DNA from: Rhynchonema sp. JSB1_4
Lineage: Eukaryota > Nematoda > Chromadorea > Monhysterida > Xyalidae
Assembly: GCA_030248065.1 (NCBI GenBank)
Contig: JASAMV010000660.1
Location: 1 to 64,000, forward strand
Length of the DNA: 64,000 bases
Direction: 5' to 3'
Part shown: one piece after another, positions 46,401-59,100 of the stretch
Numbering within the stretch: position 1 is the first letter of the stretch
How the letters are laid out: each line of letters opens with the position of its first letter
Program-made: the position numbers and the translations under genes
The notes under the pieces: generated by a model
What the model saw: only the letters and a program-made list of their open reading frames with translations
The model's database searches: none
Told to the model about the DNA's origin: nothing

Positions 46401-49400
46401 CGGGTCCGGAAAAATACGTTTTTATTTTTCCGGAAATTTTTCCAAGTGGCAACTTTTGGAAAAAACGGTTTTTTTTCAAAAATTTCCGAGATATTTTCAA
46501 GGGTTGCGAAAGGATGTTGTCAAAACCAATGTAAATCGGTGCTAAACAGTTCAAAATGAGCACTTTTTAATCTCCAAGTCCATTTTTAGACCGTTTCAGG
46601 CCATTTCCCGGCAAAATTTTCTCCAAAATAGGCGTTTTTGGACCATTGGTATCCTTAAGTACTGGAAAAATATTTGGAAAAAAACGGTTTTTTTCGAAAA
46701 AAAAACGGTTTTTTTTTCAAAAATATATTTTGCGGAAAAATACGCAAGTATATAGCAGACCCCGCTCCGGTCCGGGATGTGGCTCCGGGCCGGTCCAGTC
46801 CAGCTAGCCTAAAGCCCGAGCCTGAAATGAAAACCCCATTTTAGCTAGATACATAGAGCCAGAATAGCATACGTACCGTAAAAATCTTAGGTACAATGGG
46901 CACGATTGATTCACTCACTACGTCACTAGTCACTCACTGCCCCCATTTAGGGGGTCCATTCTTTGGAGAGGGCTCTATAAATCACTGACGTTCTGCTAAA
47001 GCTTTTAGAAAGTACCCGAACACGAAAAGCAGATGTGGAAAAATCGTGCAAAAGAGTACAGGAATACCGAAGAATGGGAAGAAGAGAAACGAGCAAATCG
47101 TGAAAAGTGCGTTAAAATTTTTTTCTTCGTTTGAAGTTTCCACGTGCCTGGTCTTGAATGTTTATGGTGCATTTATACATCCGTAAACGCGTTGTTTTTC
47201 TTTAAAAAATTCCTAATGCTTTTGCTGCACTTCTACTACAATTGGTTGAAAAAGTACATGTCGTGTTTAGTTAGGGTGCAAAGCATGTGCTGTGCACCAA
47301 AGTAGGATTACTACAATACCAATAATTTCGATCCGAAGGTCTGGCCCAATGTTCCAAAACGATTAAAAAGGCTTTTCAAATGTATCATATTTTTTACTTT
47401 TTTTCGGAAATTTGTTTTTCATCCGCCTGTGGTGGCGCATGAGCAGAGCAGACAAGGGCCTCATTCGTTTTCTTTCCAGATATCTGGCCGATCGACAAGG
47501 TTTGCCTCCGGAAGCCCACCGACCGAAGAAGAGGGCCGAGAAGCGAAACGCAGCAATTGCAGCCGAAGAAGCAGAAAATCGATCGGCAATTGTTGGCAAA
47601 TTTGTGTTCTTATTACCAGAAATTATTGAAAATTCTGCAATTTGCTTTCAATTGGTTTTATTCAGTACTACGATGAAGATGACATAGAAGCAGTGATGCT
47701 CAAACACAAACGTGATCGAGAGGATATTCTCAACAATTTGGAATGGCACAAAGGACCGTCGAATAAAAAGAGAGGTGGGAAGAAAAAGAAGACATTATTT
47801 TTCAATTTGAGCTGACTTGTCTGGTAAAAATTTTTGGTTATTCCATCCGTGCATTGGTTCCACACAGTGGATGGGTACTGAGCTGAGCACTAGCGCTGAA
47901 TCCATGTTTAATACCCCGCGAAACCTAGGCGTAGACAGGACTCGAAATTAATTTTTTTCAATAAATACAACAAATACAACTAAATACAGCTAAATACAAC
48001 AGTCACACGATGCTCTCGCATCCCTTTGACAAAATAAGATCCGTTGTGTTTTGAAAGCAGAAATTCACTACGGAGTGGTAAGCAAACCATTCTCCCACTA
48101 CTGGGGCTTGCACAACCATTCCTTAATGCTTCAGACAGGGTTAACTATGTGTTGAACCGTCCATTCCATCTGATTTCCTGTGTGCCATATCTCGAACTTC
48201 GACGAACAATCTACCCGGCAGAAATTTCACTTATCGAATTCAATCTGAAGAAAGGCGCACTAAACAAATGGGTCTATCGGTTGGTTTGCTATTCCCAAAA
48301 TGTACAAAAAGTATCCGTCGTACAAGTGAAGCGAAGTGAACGTCAAAATTTTCGTTTTATTTTTTACAGACTTGTACACCCTTATGGTGACATGTGGCGC
48401 GATGAAGAAATGTATGCAATTGCCGACAACAACAGTTCGTTCTTGATTTGCTTTTCTCTATTTAGTTGCTGAAAAATAAAAATAAAAAAGCCAGTCTCTG
48501 CTTCTCTTCGTTTCAGACATGTTGCACGATATTCCGATAGATCAAAACACGGACACCATCAAAAAATTTGAATTGCGCGACGACTTCTACAACGTGATGA
48601 GGGAGATCAACGCCAACATTCAAAACAGCGAAAAATATTTGTTGGTTTGCTTTTCAGAATTAGATCGCCAGAACGTATCACAATCACTATGCTTGCTTGA
48701 TTGACTTTATACACCGTTGCTTTTAGATTTGTGCACAGCGAGAACTACAATGCTGTACAAGGTGCTCTGAATCACATGCGACACAAGGAAAACCTCGAAC
48801 CACGTTTGTTTGTTTAGTTTTGCTTCAAGTTGTGGTCCATTTACCAAATGTGGCGTTTATTATTTCATAACCTTCAGAGGTGTTGGCGCGCTTGGAGCCC
48901 GACCGCGTTGTGTTTATCGAGGATTTCGTATATTCCGTGATCAAATTTCTTGGTTAGACCTATTGAAATTCTTTATTTTTAGTTTTTATTTTCTAAATTT
49001 GCACATTTGTGACAACTGCACAGGCGATCAGCCGAACGAACAAGACATCGAACAACGCATGCAATTGTCACAATGGGACGCGTTCGACACATCGGTCAAG
49101 CCTCGTTGTTCGTATCATGTTGACAGGGGCGAAGCGATTGGATGTGCCCAGGGCAATGCGAACAAGGCATTGTTAGTCGGATAGGATTGTTTAGAAGTTT
49201 GGCTGGGCTCTTGTGCATTTTGCCTGTTCGCTTGGCTTTGGCGCTTATTCCATATAAGAGAAAGTGTGCAGATGCAGAAGGTTGTCGTTGTTGCCGAGTT
49301 GTTTATTCGGTATTCCCACCAACCAGTTTTCGAATTTGGTTTCGCTTCAGATACGGCGTTTACGACATTCTGGCGGAAGTGTGCATGTTCGAAACAACGA

Positions 49401-51888
49401 CCAATCACATCCCGGAGATCGATCGTAGCAAAGTGCCAACAATGGTAGGCTAAACGACAGACAACAGTGCAAAATCTTGAAAAATAATGCAATTGAACAT
49501 GTTCTGGAATTGTTGCAGACCACATCTTTCCATGAAGAAGCATTCGCTTCGACTCGTGTGGCCGCTAGCACCTCCGCAGCGTCAGCGCAACCAGGCCCTC
49601 CCACTGGTCAGCTGCTGCCACCGTTGGACGAATCGACGCAAGGGGTTGGGTGTATTTTGTATTGATCGATTTCAGTTCTTTGACATTATAATATGTTATC
49701 TTATTTAGGCTTCGAAACCAATCAAGCCAGCTGAACTTGCGCTATGCACACCACCACCAACGAGTTCTTCCTCTACCACTCCTTCGACCTCGAACAATAA
49801 CAACACTGGCGCACCTATGATGAATGGGTTTGGAAGTGCGCGGTGCGAACCTAGGTTCGGCTTATGGCTTTTTTAGTTTTATTCGTCACACACAGGACTC
49901 CCCCAATTTCAGTCCCCAAGCACAAATTCAATCCGTTCCCTACATACCACCTCAACCAATTGCGTTTGCACCACCGCCACCGATAACGTCTCCATTTGCA
50001 CAGCCGGCGTCGCATGCAATATTTGGTGAACTACATCCATCTGCCTGTGCGTCCGTATTTGGTTTCAGCTGTTTGGTCCGACCTGAAACTAAAAACAACT
50101 GAATGCAGCACTTCAGTTTCTCGTGTCCCTCCGCTACATCAGCAGCAACAAACGGAGCAGCCGCAGAATTCGAATTCGGGTGATTTCTTGAGCGAACTTC
50201 TGGCCGAACTGGACACCGACGACAATGGCGGGTATAACAATGATGGTGCTGGATACAATAAGTGTGTGCCCTTTTTTTATTGTTATAATTTCCAGCGCAA
50301 CAACTTGTCCGCCAACGTTCTCCCAACAGCCAGTGGTCGGCCCCATTTCACCGCAGCAGTTGTTCCAAGGGTTCGGTGGTCCGCCAATTGCTTCCGTCAC
50401 GCAACAAGCAACGAGCACAAATAATGCGTCGAATAATCAATTCCAGGCACAAGGTTGTTTGATTACTGTGTTTTGTTTCCTTGTGTTCACAATTTAGCAA
50501 ACGTTGCCCAGCAGACAACACTCACTTGCAGCTGCTTCAAGCCCGCCATGCGGCTTCGGTCAGTTCGGCCTAGCTCAACCACAACTACCATTGTCGGTCA
50601 ACGCAGTCACCGATCAACCACCCCGTTTGCCTGTGGTCTCACCGCAGCAGCCACAACAACTAAATCAATCATTCAGTGGAATGCCGTCACAGTCTTGTGA
50701 GTTTTCCAATTGTACTTGGTTTTTAACCATGTTTATTTATTTTCAATGTCCCTTTAGTTATTGCAAACGATTCGCTTGCGCAAATGACAGCGCCATCAGC
50801 CACATCCCCGACCAATCAGTCTTCATCGTCTGTGTCAACTCAGCCATCAACTGGCAGCAAATCAAGACCCAGCAAATTGCGTTAGTTTGTCTGGAATGAT
50901 TTTCAGGTTAATTATCTGAGAGTCGAATTAATATTATACCTTCATCATTATAATAATTTTTGCCTATCATAACATAGAAACATTAAGGGCGGACAAATTT
51001 TGTGTTCCGTGAAACACTTTCAAAATCACGGAACACGGAAATATTTCCGTTGCACGGAAATTTTTCCGTGACACGGAAATGAGTGAAATAATTTTGTATG
51101 GGAATTATTTCCGTGTTCCGGTTTCCGTGTTTAACCGAAATCCGCCCTTACACGTGCATGCCATCCCTAATGTCTGCGAGGTTGTGTGAAACGTGGCTAA
51201 CGGTTTCGTTCTTGTGTTCCTGGAATTTTCGGTCGTTCTTTATTTTCAAATTTTGCCATCGCAAATTGTCATGTCTCAAACTCACTCCCATCTTGCACTC
51301 AATCCAACACTTCAGCACCATTAGCGCGTCCCACGTCGGCCGCTCGATCATCGAGTCGCAACAGCGGCACGAGTCAATCAACAATGGCACCGTCCACCAA
51401 TGCAGCCGTGGCCGGCAGTCTGACCGGGACAGGGTATGCGTCGCCGCCGATGCAACCGCTCACAATGCCCAGTTGGTTATGGCATTGAATTTAGTTCGGA
51501 TTGTATTGGCATGGCATCTAAGAAACACACATTTGGAATTATTTTGTCAGTTTTAGCTGATCATGCTGTTCGGAAAGTCGCAGTTTTCAGTGAACCTTGA
51601 ACCTTGACCAAATTTTGGACGACCCTTGTTCGTATAGGTTCAAAAGAAGCATGAAAATTTTTTTGGTGCGCACCACACTTTGCACTTAACTAAAATGTCC
51701 TTAACGATGCTCTTCTGCACCTATTTAACACGTGTTTTATGTGTAAACGTTGTGCTCCAATTTCAGACGCATTTCCACCAACGCAGCTTCGGCCGGCGCA
51801 CGCGCACACGGCCAGTGGCGACTCCATATTGGATCCGCCAACTCGTGTCGTTGGAGGATTTGGTCGTGGCATGAAAAAGGCGGGATGA
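43475..51888 (+). CDS. mael: Maelstrom-like protein 1 (HMG box + MAEL domain)
   Basis: Maelstrom acts in germline piRNA/transposon silencing in flies and vertebrates. Exons: 43475-43609, 47009-47106, 47480-47591, 47666-47774, 48135-48279, 48370-48434, 48517-48640, 48727-48803, 48878-48952, 49024-49171, 49351-49444, 49519-49644, 49709-49827, 49913-50025, 50117-50261, then several Gln/Pro/Ser-rich exons to 51888. HMG box about 8-75 (NCGAYSMYVREYYVDWYLKE; HEKQMWKNRAKEY). MAEL domain about 152-394: YPAEISLIEFNLKKG, LVHPYGDMWRDEE, DRVVFIEDFVYSVIKF and PRCSYH. The zinc residues align as E181, C342, H345 and C354 (E-C-H-C). The long disordered tail has an acidic DFLSELLAELDTDD segment and ends GFGRGMKKAG. 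Intron 1 is 3.4 kb of nested mobile elements. Exon borders after 50261 are uncertain. Confidence 0.85.
43702..44633 (+). mobile_element. 5'-truncated non-LTR retrotransposon (RT C-terminal part)
   Basis: A frame running to the stop at 44364-44366 encodes the C-terminal part of a CR1/jockey-class reverse transcriptase polyprotein: DLGVIIDQQNLKFESHIGKI, LRKLYLAYVRPLLEFSMSIW and the typical terminal block VVDLWNRLPEDVVSAASIAA. The 3' end is a TTTGAA-type tandem tail. The 5' end is truncated. The left junction interrupts a TACCGTAAAAACCTAAGGAGCCCC element that seems to resume after 45041. It is inside intron 1 of Maelstrom gene 1. Confidence 0.85.
44634..45041. mobile_element. hAT-like MITE, family CAGTGTAG, copy D
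   Basis: It has CAGTGTAGTTCCTGG and CCAGGAACTACACTG ends, and its interior matches copy A in inverse orientation. No matching 8-bp flanks: the left flank is the retrotransposon tail, so either the retroelement or a rearrangement removed one duplicate. Confidence 0.82.
45182..45380. mobile_element. Foldback element carrying a TTAGGC array
   Basis: Perfect 19-bp inverted ends: GGGAAAAGCTAGTCCCGTT at 45182-45200 and its inverse at 45362-45380. Between them lies the TTAGGC array. No clear target duplication is visible. It is non-coding, within intron 1 of Maelstrom gene 1. Confidence 0.78.
45225..45294 (+). repeat. interstitial TTAGGC (nematode telomere-type) array
   Basis: Nine exact TTAGGC units and one TTGGGC variant, in two blocks of four plus one, split by TTACTA-type sequence. 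TTAGGC is the telomeric repeat of most studied nematodes. The array is bounded by the inverted repeats of the surrounding element. Confidence 0.9.
46063..46359. mobile_element. hAT-like MITE, family CAGTGTAG, copy E
   Basis: CAGTGTAGTTCCTGG and CCAGGAACTACACTG ends with a perfect 8-bp duplication CTCGGGCT at 46055-46062 and 46360-46367. The interior has GCGGTTAGTGTACC repeats like copy C. It lies in intron 1 of Maelstrom gene 1. Confidence 0.88.
50985..51149. mobile_element. short TIR element in Maelstrom gene 1
   Basis: The ends are AAGGGCGGA and TCCGCCCTT; the interior is made of ACGGAAA and TTTCCGT units in both orientations. A TTAA-like left flank (against TTAC on the right) hints at a piggyBac-like site, but the duplication is not exact. 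It lies between tail exons. Confidence 0.6.
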
Positions 51889-53118
51889 AAGATGTTTGAG
51901 GTTATAGATTATAAAATTGACATTTATTATGTGGCATCCCATGTTGCCATTTTATCTCGTTGACCAGTGTTATTTCTACTGTTACCCCCCGTTTCCGTTG
52001 TGTTGTCGTTTTAGGTGTTTCTATATGGCTTCCGTGCAGTGGTGTCGTAGAGAAATCGAAAATTTCCCATACCTCGCTCAAAATTGGGTAAATTTCCTAT
52101 ACATGCCCATAAAATGAGGAATTCCTATTTTTTGGGTTGCTCCAAAATTTGTCCACACCCGAGGGGGTTTCTAGAAAAGTGACCCCAAAAATTTTCTAAA
52201 AGTGCCAAAATAGGTATAAAATAGCTCAAGACAGCTTTCTTGCATAAGGAAGCGTTTTTTGACGTCTTCTCGCGAAAATGGTTAACTTTGGTGCTTCGCG
52301 AGACCAAAGAGGCTCAGGGGTGCTTGTTCTGTTTCCAAACGGAAAATTTTCCCATAACTCAACCCCCTGCCAATATCCCATACCCCATGCGGGGGAGAGA
52401 TAACCCCCTTCCCCCACAACGAACCACGGCTTCCATGTATGGTGTGCCACTGGCCGGTGTCATATTTTGACTTTTGTGTGTGCAGTAGAGCCAATTTATT
52501 ACGGCGTTTTTTGGTGCCCACATGACTGCGGATGTGATATAAATTCGGTGTCGCTTATATTTTTTTATTCGCCGTTTGCAGGATTGCACAATTACCGTAA
52601 TGTAAGGTGATCTAGTAAAGCTTCCCAATATTTGGCACAGGGAGACCAGCTTTCTTTAGCTTTCTTTTTTATGACATGAGCTGCGTTTTTTCGGCCCTTA
52701 GTTTGAATAGAACCGTGTCTGTCAGGTTTTGTTCTCTGATTTTACACTGGTTAATTTTTATGCGTCGTATGCCAACCTCTGTTTTTTTACTTTTTTTCTT
52801 TATCAAAATCGGTTTTTGCATGTCAAACCGTTTTTTGCATAAAAGTCAGTTCCGTTGTTGTGGTTCTTTGCTTTTGGTGAAGCTGGGTTTCATACCCGCA
52901 TTGAATTGTCAACATTACTTGAACGTCTGCTTTCCATGTGCCTACTTTTTACGCTTCGGTTACTGCTTTTCCAGAACGTTTCCGTTTGTATCGCTTTTAA
53001 TTGTGGCAAGATTCTCGATTTCGATTGATGATGACGAGTGGTTTTGTGTTGTTTATCCAGGTATAAGCGGTTTATATTGGTGACCGAATTATTGTCAAAC
53101 ACCAGCCGTATCAACATC
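51889..53118. other. intergenic between the Maelstrom genes
   Basis: About 52030-52465 looks like a degenerate transposable element: GGCTTCCGTG and GGCTTCCATG near the ends, and CAGTGG against CCACTG at the termini. The rest, to 53118, contains no supported exon. The ATG of the next gene has an acceptor-like TTTATCCAG about 58 nt upstream. Confidence 0.4.
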
Positions 53119-56100
53119 ATGAGCCCTGTGGTTATGAACGGTTATTCGCTGTACGTACAGGAAGACTGGCTGCCCAAATATATGAAGAAGAATGGCCACA
53201 GCATACCGATGGACCAAGCGAGTCTGCAAGCCGGTGCAGATTGGAGGGTCGGTTTTGGGGACGATTTCGAACTTTTGTAGCTTGGTTCGATCTGAGGGCT
53301 GAGCGCAGTTGCGCTTACTCCACTTCCGAGTTGGTTTTTTTCTCATGTGATGTACTTTACCGAAGTAGCCCAAGCTTTCGCACTATCAGAGTTGGCCGGA
53401 ATTTCCACCTGATGAGATGTCCACCAATTTACCAGGCATTGTCGCACGACCAACAAGTCTCGTACAAACAACGTGCTAAGACCATGAAAGCAGCGTCCCG
53501 TGAAAATGGAACTTTCCAGCGTGGACCACGAAAGACGAACAAGAAGGCGTGAGTGCTCTTTTGTTCGCTTTGGCAAAATTATTTGGGCGGTTTTGTATTA
53601 CGATTGTGGCACGCTTACAGAGCCAGACGGGCGCGAGAACATGCTGCTGCTGCCGTTCCCGAAGTGGATTCGCGACTCGAGGCCATAGAACGTCAACCAC
53701 AAATTGTTTGTCTGATTTTTGGTAATTTTGGACGCTCTATCGGACATGATATGGATTTCTATTTTCGTTTTCAGTATTACGAACCAGATAATCCAGAAGA
53801 CGAAATGAGATTGAAAGAGAAACGCGAATACGATCGAAAATTGATCAAGGAGACGCTGGCTTGGAACGCGCCCACATTCGAATACGACACCTATCGAGGT
53901 TTTTCAACCGGCTGTGTTGGGTTTTTTAATTTTATTGGTTTTGGCCAGGACCAGAGCAAATTTGATGGTGTAGTTATCACCCAAACGTCTGAATTCTGAG
54001 CCTGAATAGAATTTCGACTGATTGCAAAATGCGAAAGATCTATGGATGTAAGTTTGACTTAGCCTTCTTCTGCAAAAGTTCCACTTTATGTGCAGAAAAA
54101 ACAATTTGCACCAAGAATAAAAAGATGCGTGCTGGTTGTTCAGTCAAACAGTGAGTTTTTGTTTCAGAGAAATGCGACTATCTAACAAAACTCGAATTCT
54201 ACCTTCTATCTGCCACCACCTATCTGGAACAACCCAACTATGTGCAACCGGCCGAATTGTCGTTGGCAAAATTCAGCCTCAAAGGTTTGTTGGCATTGAT
54301 TTTGTTGTTTTTTTGTTATTTTATTGTTTTATTGTTGTCTTGTTATTTTACCTTGAATGCGGTCATAATTTTCACCGGTCGCAACAGCGTTGTTTGCAGA
54401 TGGTATCAAAACGGTGCACACATACAAAATCCCCCATCCGTTTGGTGCCGATGAATGGCCAGATGAAGAAATATACCAAGAAGTGTGCGCCATTGGTGAG
54501 CAGCAGATTTTTTTGGCAATCTTTTTTCGACCTCAGTTTCAGATTGTTTTTTTTTCAGCCGAGGGTCACAAGATCCCGCTGCGCCAAACCGAAGACGTTA
54601 TCCGGCGACTGAAATTGACCGAGGGCGAGCAAATGATGCAACGTCTGATGAAACATCTGCCGACCAACCCAGTGCTGCGCAGTGAACGCCAGTCGAACAT
54701 CTACGTGCGCGCCGACAACTACAACCAAGTACAGGGTGCACTGGCGTATCTGGTCGGTCAGTGCGATGAAGCTCGACGAGGTTAGAGTTTTTACGATGCT
54801 GTGCGGTAATTTTCTTAGTGATTGTGTGAATAGCTCGGCATTTTTTGCGTTTCGTTGATAATAGTGCGGTTACATTGAAATGCCCGGACAGTGTCAAACC
54901 TGGGTTGAACCGGTCCGGCTCAGTCCCGCCCTGCATTCGTCACATGACTTTGTGTTGCATGTATTTTGAAATTTTATTGGTCACTAATTTATACCGGCCA
55001 AGGAAAGTTTCCAGACTGGCGTTTGTGGAATTCGACAAAGGGATCGGGCAGTGTGAAGCAGGGTGTCGGGTTTTTTGACAATGTAGGTGTCGGCGCGGAT
55101 ACCCCCTGATCCAGATCGTAATTTGCAACAAATACTTGAAAGTTTCTAAACTTCTGTTGTCTTCAGCCGACACCGGCGTTTGTCGCTCGAAGAAGTTCGA
55201 GCACGGAATTCGTCACATTCACAATCGAATCACCTTGATCGATGACCTGATATTGGCCATGTGCGAATACGTTGACAGGAGATTTGAACAGGTCATTTTG
55301 ATAATTAAGTTATTCTGCGTTGCATTCCGCAAGTTCTGCTTGATTACGTACATACCACCACTGATCCCACTCAATAATGGCCCTGAATCATCCAGGATTC
55401 GCTATTTTCAATCAACGCTGATTCGTTTCTCAACCCAATCACCTGTATCGTTTTCCAGGAAGAAATCGACAACGACTTGGATCTGGAGCATTGGTCACAT
55501 TACGACAAATCTAAACGATCCAAATGTAAATATCATGCGACTGAAAAGGCCGATGTTTGTTCTGAATTGAATGCAAAGAAAACGCTGTAAGTCGGTGAAA
55601 GCTTAAAACTGTTTGATGCATTCATTCGTTTATATTTTTCGCATGAAACACCGCTGCCTAGTGTTGCAATCCTGCTTGCCACCTTCGGATTAGGAAATGG
55701 TCACTGTGATCTTGAGAAAGTCACGATATCGACCACCGTAAATGTTCCTATTGAATGCCCGTTAACAACTCGGGACGAAACCCAAATTACAAAATTGGTA
55801 AAAATCTGCCTGGATAAACATAAAGAATTTGGAAAAATTGGTAAATTTCACGTGACCACAACCAAAGTATAGTGGATCAGATCTGATCCGATAACCAGAT
55901 TACAATAAAAGTAATCATTTCCGATTGAACTGTTGCTGCAGCTATGGTCTGTTCAACCTGATGTCACCGGTGTGCAGTTTCAATATCAGCAACGACCATA
56001 TTCCGACCAAGAAGTCCACGGCTACCAACGCCACCGAACCGGGTCTGGCGGTTGGATCGGCCGACAGCAGCTTGATGGGACCGATGGCCACCAGCACTCC

Positions 56101-59100
56101 CACTGTCGATTGGTTGGTGTAATAATTGGGTATGTATTGATGTGTACGCACGCGATTGTTGTTGCCTGACGATAAACTTGTTCCCACCAGTCGTAGCAAG
56201 CTTCTTTCGCATAAACGTCGGTTGGGGGCTACAACTGGAGTGGTGTGGAGTGTGGAATTTGATATCACATCAATCACTCGCAACACCAGTCAGCAGGCTG
56301 CCCCATTGTATTGCTTCTTATGTTGTGCGCAGGTGCACTATAAGTCAGCACCAACACCGGGATCTTCTGCGTAATCTAATTTTTTGTTATGGGTCCAAAG
56401 GGGTTTCATTCAACAACCCAATTCAGCATTCAATAAGCAAGCTGACGGAAGTTTTTCACGTGACAACCACCGTTGCTGATGCCAAATGTATCAACAAGTG
56501 TTCAACGCTGCAATCAATTAATCGTTGTGTTGTATTCGTGCATCCTGTTGCAGCGGTACGCAGTCGTGGTCACCGCAGGAGGCCAAAGAAAGCCGTGCAC
56601 TGTCGCCCCCGCCGCTGATGCCCGTTCGATCGCTCAGTCTTCGTCTGGCACCAACCGGTCAAATCAATCCAACAACTGTGATAGACTACGATCTGTTGAA
56701 TGCTGAATTGAATGAGGGACTGCAAACTATGGATGTTGCTGCCGACGTGCAGGTAAGAGAGAGTGGCGGTAAATTTTTTTTGGCCGCGTGACACTTAGTA
56801 ATTTGTCTATTCCGGTTCAAGTTAGTACGATCTTGGTCATGTCACGTGAGCAACGCGACCACTTGTTATTATTCTTTTATTGATGACGACTATCTGCTTT
56901 CTGTTTGGTGGCACATACGCCAATTGGTCCACTTGTTGTTTTTCATAAAAGCAAGTCACTCCGTCACTAAGTGACCAAATGTTTCAGAGTTCGAGCGGCC
57001 TGCTGTGCTGCGATTCAGTGCCCCAACCGCCACCAGCGTCCAGTTTTCCGCGCTCAATAATACGAAGTCCGCCCCAGTCATTCATTAGTTCGGTCGGACG
57101 CGGTCGTGCGCTGACCAACACCACATCGAGTCCCGGCATTAGTCCGGTTGTGCCGCTGGAATTCGAGATAGTGCAATCGAGCGCCAAAGCCAGTTCGTCC
57201 GGTTGGTCAGTTGTGTGTTGTGTATTGTACCGTCCTGTTCACATGTGTCCATGAAGGTGCGGCACAGTCCTTTTGTCTGAAATTTGCTTTTGGGAACAAA
57301 ACACTGTCTTCGAAAAACTGCACTTCATTTGTGCACTTCATTGTCCCAACTCCTTGCGTCCTCAGTCTGCGTAACCATTATTGCAGAACCAAAAGCGAAC
57401 ACCAACACATCTGCGATGCATACCCGAACTCCGAATACTACATCGGCTCACATTCTATTCCCAATACCCTACGATGACATCAACAACAACCATGTTCAAC
57501 CTACCTACCAAACGCCGTGTGCGATGTCGAATACAGGTTGAGTACATTTTTTTTGAATTTGAGGTTGTTTTTTGTTTCTTAATCGAACACGAGGTTTGCC
57601 TTACTGCACACTGGGTCAGAAACTTTTGTTTTGTTAGTGTGCACAAAACCGAGAACATTTATTCACAGACACGGTCAGTGGTGTAGTTGGCAGGGGCAGC
57701 AAGCAGGTGTAGGTGTCGGGATGTTTGTGTGTGGGGCCCCTTCTAAATGTAGGTGTCGCCGGGTGTTTGGGTTTTTCGAGTGCGGCTTTGTAGGTGCCCT
57801 GCACCTGCACCAACCAATTCCAAATAGTACAGGGTCCACCGCCACATTTATGCGTTTTGTGGGCAAAAAATGGCTGCTTTTCGACGTCAAATACCAAAAA
57901 AAAACTAAGGCTCCGCGCAAGAACCTGCATTTAATGGTCATAAAGACATGTAAAAAAGTCTAACTTTTTACCTTTTGACCGACTCAGCTTTTTCTCCCCA
58001 CGAAGTATTTGGGTGTCGCGTGTCGGTTGTTTGGGGTTCCGTATCACTACGGTCCAATGCTCGCTACGGTCCACCTCTGGGCTGAGCCTAGACTTAGGCA
58101 CAGGCTTCCACTTCTGGTTAGGCCTAGACTTAGGCCTACGCTGAGTGTTTTGAAGTGTATTGGAGTGTGCGTCTTAGCCTGAAACAAAGCTAGTAAGTGC
58201 TGAACCGGGTGTTTGGTGTCGGGTCATTTCAAAGTGTAGGTGTCGGGCGTCGGCATACCGCCATGTCCCACGCCCTGGTAATTGTTCAGGTAGCTCGAGC
58301 CTGTTGGCCAGGGCGGGGGAGGGTCAGGACACCTCGAGCTACCGGGGTAAACGCGCACCCCCCGCCCCCCCCCCAACCCGACCCCGACGACATCACTGCT
58401 CACTGCGCATCGACACTGACGATGACCTGGTGCATCGCTCGTTTACCACTTCATGCCGATGTTTTAAGCCAAAAGCAAATATTTTTTCCACAATTTACAA
58501 TCATTTTTCTTTTTCATGAGAAACAAACTATCCGTCATCGAGCATTCCATTACCGACTTCAAGCAAGATTCCTGCGCGAAAGTCACCGCAGACTGTGATA
58601 ACAAAGAAGCGTTGGTTTTGTTATCTTCTATGTAAAGCTTCCTTTAATTTGTTCCGTCCAAAGTAGTCGCTTTGCGCGCCGCCACAGGCTTAAAGTGGCG
58701 CCACAAGTTTTGACCATCGTAAAAGTAGCTCAGTGGCTGCGCACAGATATCTTCTGTGAATAAAACAGTCACGCGACCAAGATAGAACCGCTCTAGTTAG
58801 TTCACGGCCAATATCAAATGAGCCATATGGGATCGAATGTAGTTTCGGTCAGTCAGCCCATGCCCATTTGTGTGCTCACTGCGTGCTGGGCTGAACTGAC
58901 GTGCTGTTACTTCAGCACCTTTGGCCAATCGTCCACGCTTCCAAGCATCTCCCATCCAACCACCAAACGTGATTGCCGCCGGTCAAAATGCGAATGTCGA
59001 CATAGTACCAATACCTGTTATCAGGTCGAACCAGAACCAGAATGAACAGAAGAATACCAAACCGATTCAAGCACACGAACGTGCCGCTGGCTTTCGTAAG

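Noticed and set aside
46376..46800. Possible TIR element with GGTCCGGAAAAATACG near one end
   Set aside because: The opposite end shares only GCGGAAAAATACG in the same orientation, not inverted, and no target duplication was found.
54995..55045. Exon encoding VSRLAFVEFDKG as the partner of a Maelstrom 1 exon
   Set aside because: The exon 55167-55291 joins 54780 directly in phase and aligns better with the conserved LTVEDLVVGIYQ segment.
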